A stretch of DNA of 34,513 bases from Pseudomonadota bacterium (GTDB taxonomy: Bacteria > Pseudomonadota > Gammaproteobacteria > Burkholderiales > Burkholderiaceae_C): assembly GCA_021808405.1 (NCBI GenBank), contig JAKBBQ010000008.1, forward strand, positions 1 to 34,513, in the 5' to 3' direction. This document shows, one piece after another, positions 1 through 10,732 of the stretch; within the stretch, counting starts at the first letter, position 1, and each line of letters starts with the position of its first letter. The translations under genes and the position numbers were made by a program. Under the pieces are notes generated by a model that saw only the letters and a program-made list of their open reading frames with translations, did no database searches and was not told the DNA's origin.

Positions 1-343
1 GCGTCGACAGGGCCTCGTGGAATTCCCGCGGCAGGCGCTGCATCGCCGCGCGCGCGAGCGGGGCGTAGCCCAGGGCATCGAAATCCACCGCCTGGTACAG
101 CGCGGTGCGAGCGGCCGCTCGCAGGCCCTGCCAGGCCAGCAGCGCCCAGGCGCGCTGCTGGCTGTCGACAAACACGAATTCCTCGTGGTCGATGATCGCC
201 AGCACCTGCAGGCTGCGCACCGGAACGAAGGCCACCCCTCCCGGGCTGCGCAACTGCAGCGTGCGCGCCAGGTTGTAGGTCGACGCCGGCAGCATGCGGC
301 GCTCGCGCCACAGTACGGGTCCGCGATGGACGGTGATCTGCAT
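1..343 (-). CDS. Hypothetical protein, N-terminal part (gene runs off the left edge)
   Basis: A minus-strand frame is open from an ATG at 343 to the window edge and gives about 114 residues beginning MQITVHRGPVLWRERRML. It has coherent protein-like composition with hydrophobic strands (GVAFVPVRSLQVLAIIDHEEFVFVD) and strong G/C preference at third positions. I recognise no family. The frame stays open upstream to another ATG at 454, but the added stretch is arginine-rich with rare codons (AGG, ACA), so 343 is preferred. No clear ribosome binding site is seen at either start. It lies just downstream of the YihY gene on the same strand and could be cotranscribed with it. The 3' end is not visible. 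Confidence 0.55.
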   Translation of the reverse strand, partial: MQITVHRGPVLWRERRMLPASTYNLARTLQLRSPGGVAFVPVRSLQVLAIIDHEEFVFVDSQQRAWALLAWQGLRAAARTALYQAVDFDALGYAPLARAAMQRLPREFHEALST

Positions 344-484
344 GCTCGGGTCGGGCCGCTCGAGGCTGCGCGGGTCGCGACCGCGGCGGCTGCCGCGACG
401 CAGGCCTGCCGCCTGCGGCCGGCCTGCGCCGATTGTGCAACGCCTGGCCGGCATGCCGCCAGCACCGGCCTTGTCACAGTGCGG

Positions 485-3806
<3,322 letters not shown>

Positions 3807-3816
3807 AGGCGCGGCG

Positions 3817-5028
3817 ATGACCGGGCAGCCGGCAGCCCCGTGGCGTCACAAGCTGCGCGAGCGCGCGCTCTTGTTGCTGGCCTGGCTTCGCCGCAACTGG
3901 GCGAAATCGGGTCCGCAGTCGCTGGCCGGCCTGCTGGCCGCGCTGGCCGGGGCCCTGCTGCTGCAGCGCGCCTTGCCCGGCCTGGGCGGGTCGGTGCGGG
4001 CGCTGGACAGCCCGGGCAGCGTGCTGCAGCTGGCCGACCTGATGGTGCTGCCGCGCGCACTGCCCGGCCTGGGACTGGTGATGATGGCCTTCGGGCTGCT
4101 CACGCGGGCGCGCCTGGCATGGGTCATCACCTTGTTGCTGGCGCTGCTGGCGGTCGGGCTGGCGCTGCTGCCGGTGCATCGCAGCATGCCGGCGCTGCTG
4201 GCCAGCGCCGCGCTGCTGCTGGTGCTGCTGGTCTACGCCAGGCAGTTCAACCGCAGCAGCATCGCGGCCGGCTCGCTGTTCGCGCTGCTGAGCATCGGCA
4301 GCCTGCTGCTGTACGGAACGCTGGGCAGCCTGTGGTTCGGCGCCGGCTACAACCCGCCGATCCGCACCCTGGGCACCGCGCTGTACTACGCCATCGAGAC
4401 CATGTCCACCGTCGGCTACGGGGACATCGTTCCGCGCACCCTGCATGCGCGCATGTTCACGGTGTCGTTGATCGTGCTGGGCATCACGGTGTTCGCCACC
4501 ACCTTGTCGGTGGTGATCGGGCCGCTGGTGGGCGGCAGCATCAAGCGGGCTCTGGAGGGGCGCATGCAAAAGCAGCAACGTCGCAATCATTACGTGATCT
4601 TCGGCGCCTCGGCGCTGGCCTACACGACCTGGAAGGCCCTGCTGCAACGCGGAGTCCCGGTCACCGTGGTGGTGTCGTCGGCCGTCCAGTCGCCGTTCCC
4701 CCCGGAGGCCGACGTGGTCGTCGGCGACGTCACGCGCAACGAAGTGCTGGAGCAGGCGGGCGTGCCCCAGGCGCGCGCCGTGCTGACGCTGCGTGACGAC
4801 GACGCCGAGAACGCCTTCGCGGTGCTGGCGGTCAAGGAACTGGCACCCGCAGTGAAGACCATCGCCGGGGTGAACGACGCCCGCCACCTGGCCAAGATCC
4901 GCCGCGTGCAACCCGACCTGCTGTTCGCGCCGCAGGTGCTGGGCAGCGACCTGCTGGTGCGCTCGCTGTTCGACGAGCCCATCGACAACGAGACGGTGGC
5001 CAAGCTGCTGTTCGCCCACCCGGATTGA
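3817..5028 (+). CDS. kch: Kch-like voltage-gated potassium channel with RCK/TrkA-N domain
   Basis: This 403-residue membrane protein has a selectivity filter TVGYGD at 198-203, preceded by a pore helix (YYAIETMS) and followed by the inner helix. Several hydrophobic segments precede the pore (about 35-54, 75-92, 98-118, 125-142, 150-170), fitting a six-helix channel like E. coli Kch (417 residues). A cytoplasmic TrkA-N/RCK domain follows from about 258 (NHYVIFGASALAYTTW). The usual nucleotide loop GxGxxG is degenerate here (GASALA), so ligand binding may differ. It starts 10 bases after the FAD oxidase stop and may be the third gene of that transcript. A hairpin without a T-tract follows the stop. 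Confidence 0.9.
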   Translation: MTGQPAAPWRHKLRERALLLLAWLRRNWAKSGPQSLAGLLAALAGALLLQRALPGLGGSVRALDSPGSVLQLADLMVLPRALPGLGLVMMAFGLLTRARLAWVITLLLALLAVGLALLPVHRSMPALLASAALLLVLLVYARQFNRSSIAAGSLFALLSIGSLLLYGTLGSLWFGAGYNPPIRTLGTALYYAIETMSTVGYGDIVPRTLHARMFTVSLIVLGITVFATTLSVVIGPLVGGSIKRALEGRMQKQQRRNHYVIFGASALAYTTWKALLQRGVPVTVVVSSAVQSPFPPEADVVVGDVTRNEVLEQAGVPQARAVLTLRDDDAENAFAVLAVKELAPAVKTIAGVNDARHLAKIRRVQPDLLFAPQVLGSDLLVRSLFDEPIDNETVAKLLFAHPD

Positions 5029-5032
5029 TGGC

Positions 5033-5053
5033 GGCGCGCCGGGGTCGCGCGCC
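5033..5053 (+). terminator. Hairpin after kch (weak terminator candidate)
   Basis: A perfect 7-bp inverted repeat, GGCGCGC and GCGCGCC with a 7-base loop, begins four bases after the kch stop codon. It lacks a T-tract, so it is at best a weak or Rho-assisted terminator; in DNA this GC-rich such repeats also arise by chance. Confidence 0.3.
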
Positions 5054-5057
5054 GAAG

Positions 5058-5071
5058 GTGTTCCACGTCAA
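5058..5071 (+). promoter_or_regulatory. FNR/CRP-type half-matched site upstream of the Pcm-esterase fusion
   Basis: GTGTTCCACGTCAA matches 8 of the 10 specified bases of the FNR/ANR pattern TTGAT-N4-GTCAA. It shares the 10-mer TCCACGTCAA, apart from its flanks, with the site upstream of the phasin gene. If the site is centred at -41.5, the -10 hexamer should fall at 5094-5099, which reads CAAACT (A2, A4 and T6 match). The match is partial, so the call rests on the shared 10-mer and the spacing. Confidence 0.4.
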
Positions 5072-5181
5072 GGCGACCGGCTGCCGGCCCGGGCAAACTG
5101 TGCGCGTTGGCATGTGCGCGGACCGCAGGCCGCGCCGGCGGGCGCTGGCGCCAGGCATGCGGCGATGGCTGGAGGATCGCG

Positions 5182-7161
5182 ATGGGTCACCCCGACTTTG
5201 CACGCCGGCGGCAGGAGATGGTGCGCCAGCAGATCGCCGCGCGCGGCATGCGCGAGCCCCTGGTGCTCGACGCCATGCTGGCCGTGGCGCGGGAGGAGTT
5301 CGTGCCGCCGGCGATGCGCGAGTTCGCCTACGAGGACACCGCGCTCGCGCTGCCCGATGCCGCGGTGCTGCAGCAGCCCTGGGTGCTGGCGCTCGGCCTG
5401 GCCGCGCTGGCGCTGAAGGGCGGCGAGCGGGTGCTGGAAATCGGGACCGGCTGCGGCTACGCCAGCGCGCTGCTGGCGCAGATCGCCGCCGAGGTCTACA
5501 CCGTCGAGCCCGACGCCAGGCTGGCCGAGCAGGCGGCGGAGTATTTCGCGCTGCGTTTGCCGCAGCAGGTGCATGTGCGCCACGGCCAGCCCGAGGCGGG
5601 CTGGGCCGAGCAGGCGCCCTTCGATGCCATCCTGGTGCACGCCGACCTGCCGCAGGCGGCGCGACGCGCGCTGTGCGAGCAACTGGCCCAGGGCGGACGC
5701 CTGGTCGCCAGCGTGCCCGCGGGGTCGCGCGTTCCCGAGCTGATCCGCATCCGGCGGGTTTCGGAATTGCAGTACCAGCGCGAGGACATTGCCGACCTGC
5801 ACCTGCTGGCGCCGCAGCCCGCGCCGCCGGCCGCATCCGGGGCGCAGGCGCGCGAGGCGGCCGAGGCGGCGCTGGCGGTGGCCGTGGCGCGCAGCGGGCA
5901 GGTGTTCGACGATCTCGAGAACGTGGACCTGGAGCCCCTGCTGCGGCGCATCGGCCAGGCGCGGGTCGTGTTGATCGGCGACGCCACCCACGGCACCTCG
6001 GAGTTCTACCGCATGCGCCAGCGCATCACCCGCGCGCTGATCGAGCGCCGCGGCTTCGACTTCGTCGCCATCGAATCGGACTGGCCCGACGCCGCGCGCA
6101 TCGACCAGTACGTGCGGCAGGCCGAGGTCTCGCCGGCGAGCTGGAAGGCCTTCGCACGATTTCCCACCTGGATGTGGCGCAACCGCGAGGTCGCCGACTT
6201 CGTCGACTGGCTGCACGCCTACAACTCCGAGCTGCCGGCGGCGCGGCGCGTGGCCTTCCATGGCCTCGACCTGTACAGCCTGTACCGCTCGATCGAGCGG
6301 GTGCTGGAGTACCTGGATCGCGTCGACCCGCAGGCGGCGCGCGTCGCGCGCCAGCGCTACGGCTGCCTCAGTCCGTGGGAGGCCGATCCCGCCAGCTACG
6401 CCCACGCCGCGCTGAGCGCCGGCTACCGCTCCTGCGAGCAGGAGGTGGTGGCCATGCTGCGCGACATGCTGCACAGCCAGGGCGACTACAGCGCCGGCGG
6501 CGGCGAGAGTTTCCTCGACGCACTGCAGAACGCCCGCCTGGTGGCCAACGCCGAGCGCTACTACCGCACCATGTACTACGGCTCGCGCACGGCGTGGAAC
6601 CTGCGCGACGGCCATATGTTCGAGACCCTGCGCACCTTGCTGGACTTTCGCGGGCCGCGCTCGCGGGCGGTGGTGTGGGCGCACAACTCCCACGTCGGCG
6701 ACTCGGCAGCCACCGAGATGGGAGCGCGCGGCGAATTCAACGTCGGGCGGCTGTGCCGCCGGCACTTCGGTGCAGCGGTCTGCTCGATCGGCATGGCCAG
6801 CCACGCCGGCGAGGTCGCGGCGGCCGAGAGCTGGGACGGCCCGATGCAGGTCATGGCACTGCGTCCGTCGCTGGAGCACAGCTGGGAGAGGGTGTTCCAC
6901 GACAGCGGCGCGCCGGGCTTGCTGCTGGCGCTGCGCGCGGCGGCCCCATCGGGCGACCTGGGCGAACTGCTGCGACCCCGGCTGCAGCGGGCGGTCGGCG
7001 TGGTCTACCGGCCGCACGGCGAACGGGCGAGCCACTACTACGAGTCGGTGCTGGCGCGCCAGTTCGACGAGTTCATCTGGATCGACCGCAGCCATGCGGT
7101 CTCGCCGCTCGCGCCGGAGCAAGCGCCGGGGCTCGGCGAGACCTATCCTTTCGGTGTCTGA
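5182..7161 (+). CDS. Fusion: protein-L-isoaspartate methyltransferase domain plus erythromycin esterase-like domain
   Basis: The 659-residue protein starts at ATG 5182, six bases after GGAGG. Residues 1 to about 215 form a Pcm-like SAM methyltransferase, with motif I VLEIGTGCGY at 84-93 and conserved REEFVPP (37-43). Pcm repairs isoaspartyl residues in aged proteins, but the usual GQTIS active-site loop before motif I is replaced here (ALPDAAVLQQPW, 56-67), so activity may differ. From about 235 an erythromycin-esterase-like domain follows, with LIGDATHGTSEFYRMR (about 264-279), ESDWPDA and WAHNSHVGD (about 499-507). The usual GEATH reads GDATH. The Ere superfamily contains many non-resistance hydrolases, so drug resistance should not be assumed. 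A stress role fits the PHB and polyphosphate genes downstream. Confidence 0.85.
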   Translation: MGHPDFARRRQEMVRQQIAARGMREPLVLDAMLAVAREEFVPPAMREFAYEDTALALPDAAVLQQPWVLALGLAALALKGGERVLEIGTGCGYASALLAQIAAEVYTVEPDARLAEQAAEYFALRLPQQVHVRHGQPEAGWAEQAPFDAILVHADLPQAARRALCEQLAQGGRLVASVPAGSRVPELIRIRRVSELQYQREDIADLHLLAPQPAPPAASGAQAREAAEAALAVAVARSGQVFDDLENVDLEPLLRRIGQARVVLIGDATHGTSEFYRMRQRITRALIERRGFDFVAIESDWPDAARIDQYVRQAEVSPASWKAFARFPTWMWRNREVADFVDWLHAYNSELPAARRVAFHGLDLYSLYRSIERVLEYLDRVDPQAARVARQRYGCLSPWEADPASYAHAALSAGYRSCEQEVVAMLRDMLHSQGDYSAGGGESFLDALQNARLVANAERYYRTMYYGSRTAWNLRDGHMFETLRTLLDFRGPRSRAVVWAHNSHVGDSAATEMGARGEFNVGRLCRRHFGAAVCSIGMASHAGEVAAAESWDGPMQVMALRPSLEHSWERVFHDSGAPGLLLALRAAAPSGDLGELLRPRLQRAVGVVYRPHGERASHYYESVLARQFDEFIWIDRSHAVSPLAPEQAPGLGETYPFGV

Positions 7162-7176
7162 AGCGCGTGGCCAGCG

Positions 7177-7190
7177 CTGATCCACGTCAA
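7177..7190 (+). promoter_or_regulatory. FNR/ANR-type site upstream of the phasin-phaB-ppk2 cluster
   Basis: CTGATCCACGTCAA differs at one base from the ANR/FNR pattern TTGAT-N4-GTCAA. It lies 15 bases after the fusion gene stop and about 103 bases before the phasin start. With the site centre at -41.5, the -10 position falls at 7213-7218 (GACACT, weak, but A2 and T6 match). The sequence suggests activation of the storage cluster by a Crp/FNR-family regulator. Confidence 0.5.
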
Positions 7191-7292
7191 CGACAAGGGG
7201 CACGCCGCGACCGACACTGTGGTTCACCTTCCCCCACGTATCCAGCGAGGTGGCGCGGCTCAGGTCGTCATGCCTCGCGGCAGGAGCCAAGC

Positions 7293-7886
7293 ATGAATCC
7301 CACCGAACATCTGCAGGCCGCTCAGCGCGCCGAACTGGAATGCCTGACCGGCATGCTGGACACCGCGATCGCAGGCTTCGAGCAGTTGGCCAAGCTGCAA
7401 TTGCAGGCCATGCGCGAGGTCAGCCACGATGCCTCCGCTGCGCTGCATGAGGCGCTGCAGGCGCGCGACCTGCAGGAATGGGCCGCGCTGCCGCGGCAGG
7501 CGCTGCGCGGCGACGGCTCGCAGATGGCGCAGTACGTGCAGCAACTGGGCGAGATCACCGGGGCGATGCAGGTCGGCTTCTCGCAGTCCATGCAGCAGGC
7601 GATGGGTCGCCTGCAGCAAAGCCTGCAGGAAGTCGGCGCGGCGCAGCCGCCGCGGGCCGCGGCCGGCAACGGGGCGTGGCAGCCCGACTGGGTGCGCGAC
7701 AGCATGGAACTCGCGGCCCAGGCCTTCCAGGGCTGGACGCAGTCGCAGGCGCAGGCCGCGCGTTCGCTGGGCGAGCAGATGCAGCGGCTGGGCGAGCGCA
7801 GCGGGGCGACCGCGGCTCCCGCCGAGCCCGAGCCGCCCCAGCAGGCAGCGGCACGGCCGCGCGCTGCCGCGCGTCGCGCGTCCTGA
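7293..7886 (+). CDS. Phasin family protein (PHB granule-associated)
   Basis: The 197-residue protein starts at ATG 7293 behind AGGAG. It is almost entirely predicted helix, rich in Gln, Ala and Met, with the amphipathic pattern of phasins (FEQLAKLQLQAMREVSHDAS, about 29-48). The C-terminal tail is disordered and Ala/Pro/Arg-rich (PAEPEPPQQAAARPRAAARR). Phasins coat polyhydroxybutyrate granules, controlling their size and number. The acetoacetyl-CoA reductase gene begins 15 bases downstream, which supports the assignment and an operon. The basic tail could contact DNA or synthase, as proposed for some phasins; that is inference. Confidence 0.82.
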   Translation: MNPTEHLQAAQRAELECLTGMLDTAIAGFEQLAKLQLQAMREVSHDASAALHEALQARDLQEWAALPRQALRGDGSQMAQYVQQLGEITGAMQVGFSQSMQQAMGRLQQSLQEVGAAQPPRAAAGNGAWQPDWVRDSMELAAQAFQGWTQSQAQAARSLGEQMQRLGERSGATAAPAEPEPPQQAAARPRAAARRAS

Positions 7887-7901
7887 GCAGCGGAGGCGAA
7901 C

Positions 7902-8627
7902 ATGGCTCGGCTTGCATTGGTCACCGGAGGAACGCGGGGCATCGGCGCGGCGATCGCGCGCCGGCTCGCCGCGGACGGTTTGCGGGTGGCGGTCAACTAC
8001 CGCGGCAACGAGGCCGCTGCGCGCGACTTCGCGCGCGACAGCGGGCTGGCGCTGTACCGCTGGGACGTGTCGGACCACCAGGCCTGCCTGGACGGGGTAC
8101 GGGGCATCGAGCGCGACCTCGGACAGCCGGTCGAGGTGCTGGTCAACAACGCCGGCATCACCCGCGACGCCATGCTGCACAAGATGAGCCTGGAGCAATG
8201 GCGGGAGGTGATGCAGGACGACCTCGACGCCCTGTTCCACATGTGCGGTGCGGTGATCGAGGGCATGCGCGGCCGAGGCTGGGGGCGCATTGTCAACATC
8301 TCCTCGGTCAACGGCCAGAAGGGACAGTTCGGCCAGACCAACTACTCCGCCGCCAAGGCGGGGGTGATCGGCTTCACCAAGGCGCTGGCGCTGGAGTCCG
8401 CGCGCAAGGGGGTCACGGTCAATGCGGTGGCCCCGGGCTACACCGACACCGACATGCTGGCCGGAATCGACGCCCAGGTGCTCGACGGCATCAAGGCGCA
8501 GATTCCCGTGGGTCGCCTCGGGCGCCCGGAGGAAATCGCCCATGCGGTGTCCTTCCTGGTCGACGAGCGCGCCGCCTTTGTCACCGGAGCGACCATTGCG
8601 GTCAACGGCGGCCAGTACCTGGCCTGA
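7902..8627 (+). CDS. phaB: Acetoacetyl-CoA reductase (PhaB-like SDR)
   Basis: This 241-residue short-chain dehydrogenase has the nucleotide loop TGGTRGIG (8-15), NNAG (82-85), catalytic Ser at 134/135 and the YSAAK motif (Tyr148, Lys152). The segment ISSVNGQKGQFGQTNY is nearly diagnostic of PhaB, which reduces acetoacetyl-CoA to (R)-3-hydroxybutyryl-CoA with NADPH for PHB synthesis. Length is close to the Cupriavidus enzyme (246). It follows the phasin gene by 15 bases and is probably cotranscribed with it. No beta-ketothiolase (phaA) is visible in the window. A FabG-type 3-oxoacyl-ACP reductase is the alternative but fits the context less well. Confidence 0.92.
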   Translation: MARLALVTGGTRGIGAAIARRLAADGLRVAVNYRGNEAAARDFARDSGLALYRWDVSDHQACLDGVRGIERDLGQPVEVLVNNAGITRDAMLHKMSLEQWREVMQDDLDALFHMCGAVIEGMRGRGWGRIVNISSVNGQKGQFGQTNYSAAKAGVIGFTKALALESARKGVTVNAVAPGYTDTDMLAGIDAQVLDGIKAQIPVGRLGRPEEIAHAVSFLVDERAAFVTGATIAVNGGQYLA

Positions 8628-8734
8628 GTCGCAGCCGGCCGCTGCGCCCGGCGGCGGGCCCCTGCCGGGTCCGCGGCGCGGTGGCACCCGGCCGCAGCGG
8701 ACTTGCGCCGACCTTTCACCCAGCCCATCCCGCC

Positions 8735-9535
8735 ATGCCGCATCCCGCCGAAACGTCCGACCCCGTACCGACCGCCGACAAGACCAAGAGCTATGCCCGG
8801 TCCCTGCGCGAATTGCAGATCGAGCTGGTCAAGTACCAGAAACACCTGATTTCCCACGACGAGCGGCTGCTGCTCATCCTCGAGGGCCGCGATGCGGCGG
8901 GCAAGGACGGAGCGATCAAGCACATCGTCGAGCACCTGTCGCCGCGCGAGACGCGGGTGGTCGCGCTGGGCAAGCCCTCCGACCGCGAAGCCGGCGCGTG
9001 GTATTTCCAGCGCTACGTGCCGCATCTTCCGCTGTCCCAGGAATTCGTGCTGTTCAATCGCAGCTGGTACAACCGCGCCGGGGTCGAGGCGGTGATGGGC
9101 TTTTGCGATGCCGCGCAATACCAGGAATTCCTCGACACGGTTCCGGTATTCGAGCAGATGCTCGTGCGTTCGGGGATCCGGCTGTTCAAGTACTACCTGG
9201 ACATCGACCACGGCGAACAGCGTCGGCGGCTGCAGGCGCGGCGCAACGATCCGCTCAAGCAGTGGAAGCTCAGCCCGATCGACGCGGCTGCCCAGCAGCA
9301 CTGGAAGGACTACAGCCGGGCCCGCGACACCATGTTCGCCCGCACCCATACCCTGCATGCCCCGTGGTACGTGGTGCGGGCGGGCGACAAGCAGGCGGCG
9401 CGCCTGAACCTGATCCGCCACCTGCTTTCCCACCTCGATTACCACGGCAAGGACGGCCAGCTGCTGCGGGCGGACGGCGACGTGGTGTTCGCCTATGCCG
9501 AGGAGGCGCTGCGCGACGGGCGCATCGCCCCTTGA
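8735..9535 (+). CDS. ppk2: Polyphosphate kinase 2 (PPK2 family)
   Basis: The 266-residue protein has a Walker A loop GRDAAGKDG (51-59), the PPK2 signature GAWYFQRYVPHLP (87-99) and the Walker B-region motif FNRSWYNRAGVE (107-118), then KYYLDID and a lid region. PPK2 enzymes transfer phosphate from polyphosphate to nucleoside mono- or diphosphates, so it can regenerate ADP/ATP or GTP in energy-starved cells. Length suits a single-domain class I/II enzyme; substrate preference cannot be read by eye. The Walker B position reads Asn (FNRS) where many homologues have Asp (FDRS). The start is ATG 8735; the preceding 107 bases are GC-rich with no convincing promoter. Confidence 0.92.
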   Translation: MPHPAETSDPVPTADKTKSYARSLRELQIELVKYQKHLISHDERLLLILEGRDAAGKDGAIKHIVEHLSPRETRVVALGKPSDREAGAWYFQRYVPHLPLSQEFVLFNRSWYNRAGVEAVMGFCDAAQYQEFLDTVPVFEQMLVRSGIRLFKYYLDIDHGEQRRRLQARRNDPLKQWKLSPIDAAAQQHWKDYSRARDTMFARTHTLHAPWYVVRAGDKQAARLNLIRHLLSHLDYHGKDGQLLRADGDVVFAYAEEALRDGRIAP

Positions 9536-9581
9536 CGGCGCCGGACGCGCCTGCGGGCCGTCGCCAACCCGGAGTCCAGTC

Positions 9582-9974
9582 ATGAACGAGCCGCGAATCG
9601 CCGTCTGGTTGAACCATGCCGAGGCGCATGTGGTGCAGGTCGAGGAAGAGCCCCTGCGCAAGTCCCTCATCCGCCTGCCCGAGCACCCGCGGCTGCATCG
9701 GCGCGAGGGTTCGGTCAGCGGAGCGCGCGCGGCGTGCGAGCGGGGCTTCCTCGACGCGGTGACCGCAGCCTTGCAGGGAGCGGCGCTGATCGTCATCGCC
9801 GGGCCGGGGCAGGCCAAGCGCGAATTGCTCGAACACCTGCAGCGCCATGCCCCGGGGCTGGCCGCGCGGGTGGTCGAACTGCAGACCTGCGCGCGCGTGG
9901 CGGACCAGACGCTGGCGCGCCAGGCGCGCGCCCGTTTCACTCGCCACCAGGCGCGGGCGCGCCTGGGGCTTTGA
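9582..9974 (+). CDS. Small eRF1/pelota-like 'translational machinery' protein
   Basis: The 130-residue protein starts at ATG 9582 after GGAG. It opens with IAVWLNHAEAHVVQV and contains LIVIAGPGQAKRELLEHLQRHAP-like sequence (about 68-90), then a VADQTLARQARARF tail. These features resemble small proteins annotated as 'translational machinery protein' in Burkholderiales, related to the C-terminal domain of archaeal/eukaryotic eRF1-Pelota. No catalytic motif is visible. Its place between ppk2 and a universal stress protein gene suggests a role in stress, perhaps at the ribosome, but this is inference. The assignment rests on recalled motif resemblance only. Confidence 0.6.
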   Translation: MNEPRIAVWLNHAEAHVVQVEEEPLRKSLIRLPEHPRLHRREGSVSGARAACERGFLDAVTAALQGAALIVIAGPGQAKRELLEHLQRHAPGLAARVVELQTCARVADQTLARQARARFTRHQARARLGL

Positions 9975-10020
9975 CGCGGGTCGCGGCCGCCCGACGGTCC
10001 GCGCCTGCCAGGAGACGCTG

Positions 10021-10467
10021 ATGTACGACAAGATCCTTGTCGCCCTCGACGGCAGCGGGGGTGCGCAGCAGGCGGCCGAGCATGCGATCGCGCTGGCGCG
10101 CTCGCTGGGCGCCACGCTGCGCATGGTGTGCGTGGTCGACTCGGCCGGCCTGGCCGGCTCGCTGCCCGGGATGGCCGAGGCGATGAGCGGCGAGGCCCGC
10201 CTGCTGCTGGACGACTGGATGAACCGCGCCGCGCTGTACGGCGTCGACACCAGCAGCGCGCTGCTGGAAACCGGCGGGGCGTCGACCCGGGTGGCCGACG
10301 CCATCTGCGCCGAGGCCTCCCGTTGGGGAGCCCGGCTGGCCGTGCTGGGCAGCCAGGGACACAGCGCGGTGGGCAACTGGCTGCTGGGCAGCGTGGCCGA
10401 AGCGGCTGCGCGAACCTGCGGCTGCCCCGTGCTGCTGGTGCACCCGGGCGACGCCAACGCGCCCTGA
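10021..10467 (+). CDS. Universal stress protein (UspA family)
   Basis: The 148-residue protein starts at ATG 10021 behind AGGAG. It has the UspA N-terminal strand YDKILVALDGS (2-12) and the ATP-binding signature G-x2-G-x9-G-S at Gly110, Gly113, Gly123 and Ser124, followed by CPVLLV. It therefore probably belongs to the ATP-binding class. Such proteins accumulate under starvation, low oxygen and growth arrest. It is the last gene of the plus-strand storage/stress run. The stop lies 12 bases from the end of a small convergent ORF. Confidence 0.92.
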   Translation: MYDKILVALDGSGGAQQAAEHAIALARSLGATLRMVCVVDSAGLAGSLPGMAEAMSGEARLLLDDWMNRAALYGVDTSSALLETGGASTRVADAICAEASRWGARLAVLGSQGHSAVGNWLLGSVAEAAARTCGCPVLLVHPGDANAP

Positions 10468-10479
10468 GCCCGCGCGCGC

Positions 10480-10623
10480 TCAGCGTCGCAGCAAGGCGTC
10501 CACCTCGGCCAGGTCGCGCGGGTCCAGGCGGCCGGCTGCCTGTCGCAGGCGCAACGAGTCCAGCAGCACGTCGTAGCGCGCGCGTTCGGCCTGGCGCCGG
10601 GATGGCCCGGCCGTGGCCCCCAT
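10480..10623 (-). CDS. Small hypothetical protein, 47 residues
   Basis: This minus-strand ORF from ATG 10623 has G or C at nearly every third codon position and encodes a charged helical protein (RYDVLLDSLRLRQAAGRLDP, then DLAEVDALLRR), which is more protein-like than a random shadow frame. AGG lies about four bases before the ATG. It sits downstream of the MgtC/DUF4010 gene on the same strand and converges on the universal stress gene. I recognise no family. Its first 22 bases overlap the start of a small plus-strand ORF, so both may not be real. Confidence 0.45.
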   Translation of the reverse strand: MGATAGPSRRQAERARYDVLLDSLRLRQAAGRLDPRDLAEVDALLRR

Positions 10624-10697
10624 ACCTGCCGCTGCTGCTGATCGCCGGTGTCGGCATGGCGGCCGCGGCGTGGGTGTTCGGCCGCCGCCTGGAGTGA
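10602..10697 (+). CDS. Possible 31-residue single-pass membrane protein
   Basis: ATG 10602 opens a 31-codon frame with a hydrophobic segment YLPLLLIAGVGMAAAAWVF ending in a basic GRRLE tail, the layout of a one-helix inner-membrane peptide. Third positions are GC-rich. There is no good ribosome binding site, and it overlaps the start of the opposing 47-codon frame. I list it as a candidate only; function unknown. Confidence 0.3.
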   Translation: MARPWPPYLPLLLIAGVGMAAAAWVFGRRLE

Positions 10698-10732
10698 GCG
10701 CGGCCCGCTGCGGTATTTCGACGGCCCGCCGT

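Noticed and set aside
5890-7161. Erythromycin esterase domain as an antibiotic resistance gene
   Set aside because: The superfamily is broad, the GEATH motif is altered and the domain is fused to a methyltransferase in a storage/stress cluster.
8628-8734. GC-rich hairpins (CCCGGC/GCCGGG) between phaB and ppk2 as a terminator
   Set aside because: There is no T-tract and such short stems are expected by chance in this composition; no promoter for ppk2 could be identified either.
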